A stretch of DNA of 12,419 bases from Bacillota bacterium (GTDB lineage Bacteria > Bacillota > Clostridia > Tissierellales > Peptoniphilaceae), in NCBI GenBank assembly GCA_023393715.1, contig JAEXCD010000121.1, forward strand, positions 1 to 12,419, read 5' to 3'. How positions within the stretch are numbered: position 1 is the stretch's first letter; the number at the start of each line of letters is the position of its first letter. A program made the translations under genes and the position numbers. Below are positions 12,308 through 12,419 of the stretch, piece by piece. The notes under the pieces were generated by a model. It made no database searches, was not told the origin of the DNA, and worked only from the letters and a program-made list of their open reading frames with translations.

Positions 12308-12340
12308 AAAGGCCCCCTCCCGTGCGGGAGGGGGCCTTTT
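12308..12340 (+). terminator. Terminator of the opp operon
   Basis: GGCCCCCTCCC (12311-12321) pairs with GGGAGGGGGCC (12326-12336) around GTGC, extended by AAA (12308-12310) with the following T-run (12337-12340). It is a very strong GC-rich intrinsic terminator 29 bases after the oppA stop. Confidence 0.92.
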
Positions 12341-12419
12341 ATTGCAGCCGCGCCCAGGCAAGGGCGGCAGGGCAAGACCCCCCCCCAGCCCCCGCGCGGG
12401 GCGGTACGCCCCTGCCACG
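12341..12419. repeat. GC-rich palindromic intergenic element, cut by the window end
   Basis: It includes a run of nine C (12378-12386) and a hairpin GGGGCG/CGCCCC with GTA loop (12398-12412), followed by TGCCACG. The composition and the GGCAGGGGCG-like end (read on the minus strand) suggest one copy of a dispersed intergenic repeat rather than a gene. The element may continue past the window. Confidence 0.4.

Overview
The window looks like the chromosome of an anaerobic, low-complexity Firmicute, most likely a clostridial lineage, with moderately GC-rich genes and AT-rich promoter regions. The reasons are near-consensus sigma-A promoters with 17-base spacers, strong AGGAGG-type ribosome binding sites, tRNA genes that encode their CCA ends, rho-independent terminators, and a peptide-binding lipoprotein with a Ser/Gln-rich linker of the kind anchored in Gram-positive membranes. 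The genus cannot be named from the sequence alone.

Layout. Positions 24-212 hold a small acidic unknown gene, followed by a terminator and a 60-base-spaced direct repeat. A promoter at 576-604 drives a stand-alone DUF4143-type AAA ATPase (639-1853). A perfect TTGACA/TATAAT promoter (1987-2015) then opens a 12-gene tRNA operon in the order Glu, Val, Asp, Thr, Arg, Gln(TTG), Gln(CTG), Lys, Ser(TGA), Ser(GCT), CAT-anticodon (Met or, more likely, lysidine Ile2), Phe. It ends in a strong terminator directly after the Phe CCA. On the minus strand lies a cyclase-family (kynurenine-formamidase-like) metal hydrolase (3408-4160) with its own extended -10 promoter. Divergent from it is a membrane-anchored MsrA-MsrB fusion (4641-5711), a repair enzyme for oxidised methionine outside the membrane.

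From 6344 an operator-like dyad sits over the -35 box of a strong promoter. It leads into a complete oligopeptide ABC importer operon in the order permease B, permease C, ATPase D, ATPase F, binding lipoprotein A (6503-12278), closed by a long GC-rich terminator. The five products form one machine: OppA captures peptides outside, OppB/OppC form the channel, and OppD/OppF hydrolyse ATP.

I see no defence island, prophage, CRISPR array or biosynthetic cluster; the coding content is ordinary. The unusual material is intergenic. Degenerate tandem repeats lie on both sides of msrAB (4327-4566 and 5722-5826), and an 8-base periodic repeat sits in the opp leader (6417-6480). A transcribed-looking segment with alternative pairings ends in an orphan terminator (5851-6130), and the only two long spacers in the tRNA operon both contain hairpins.
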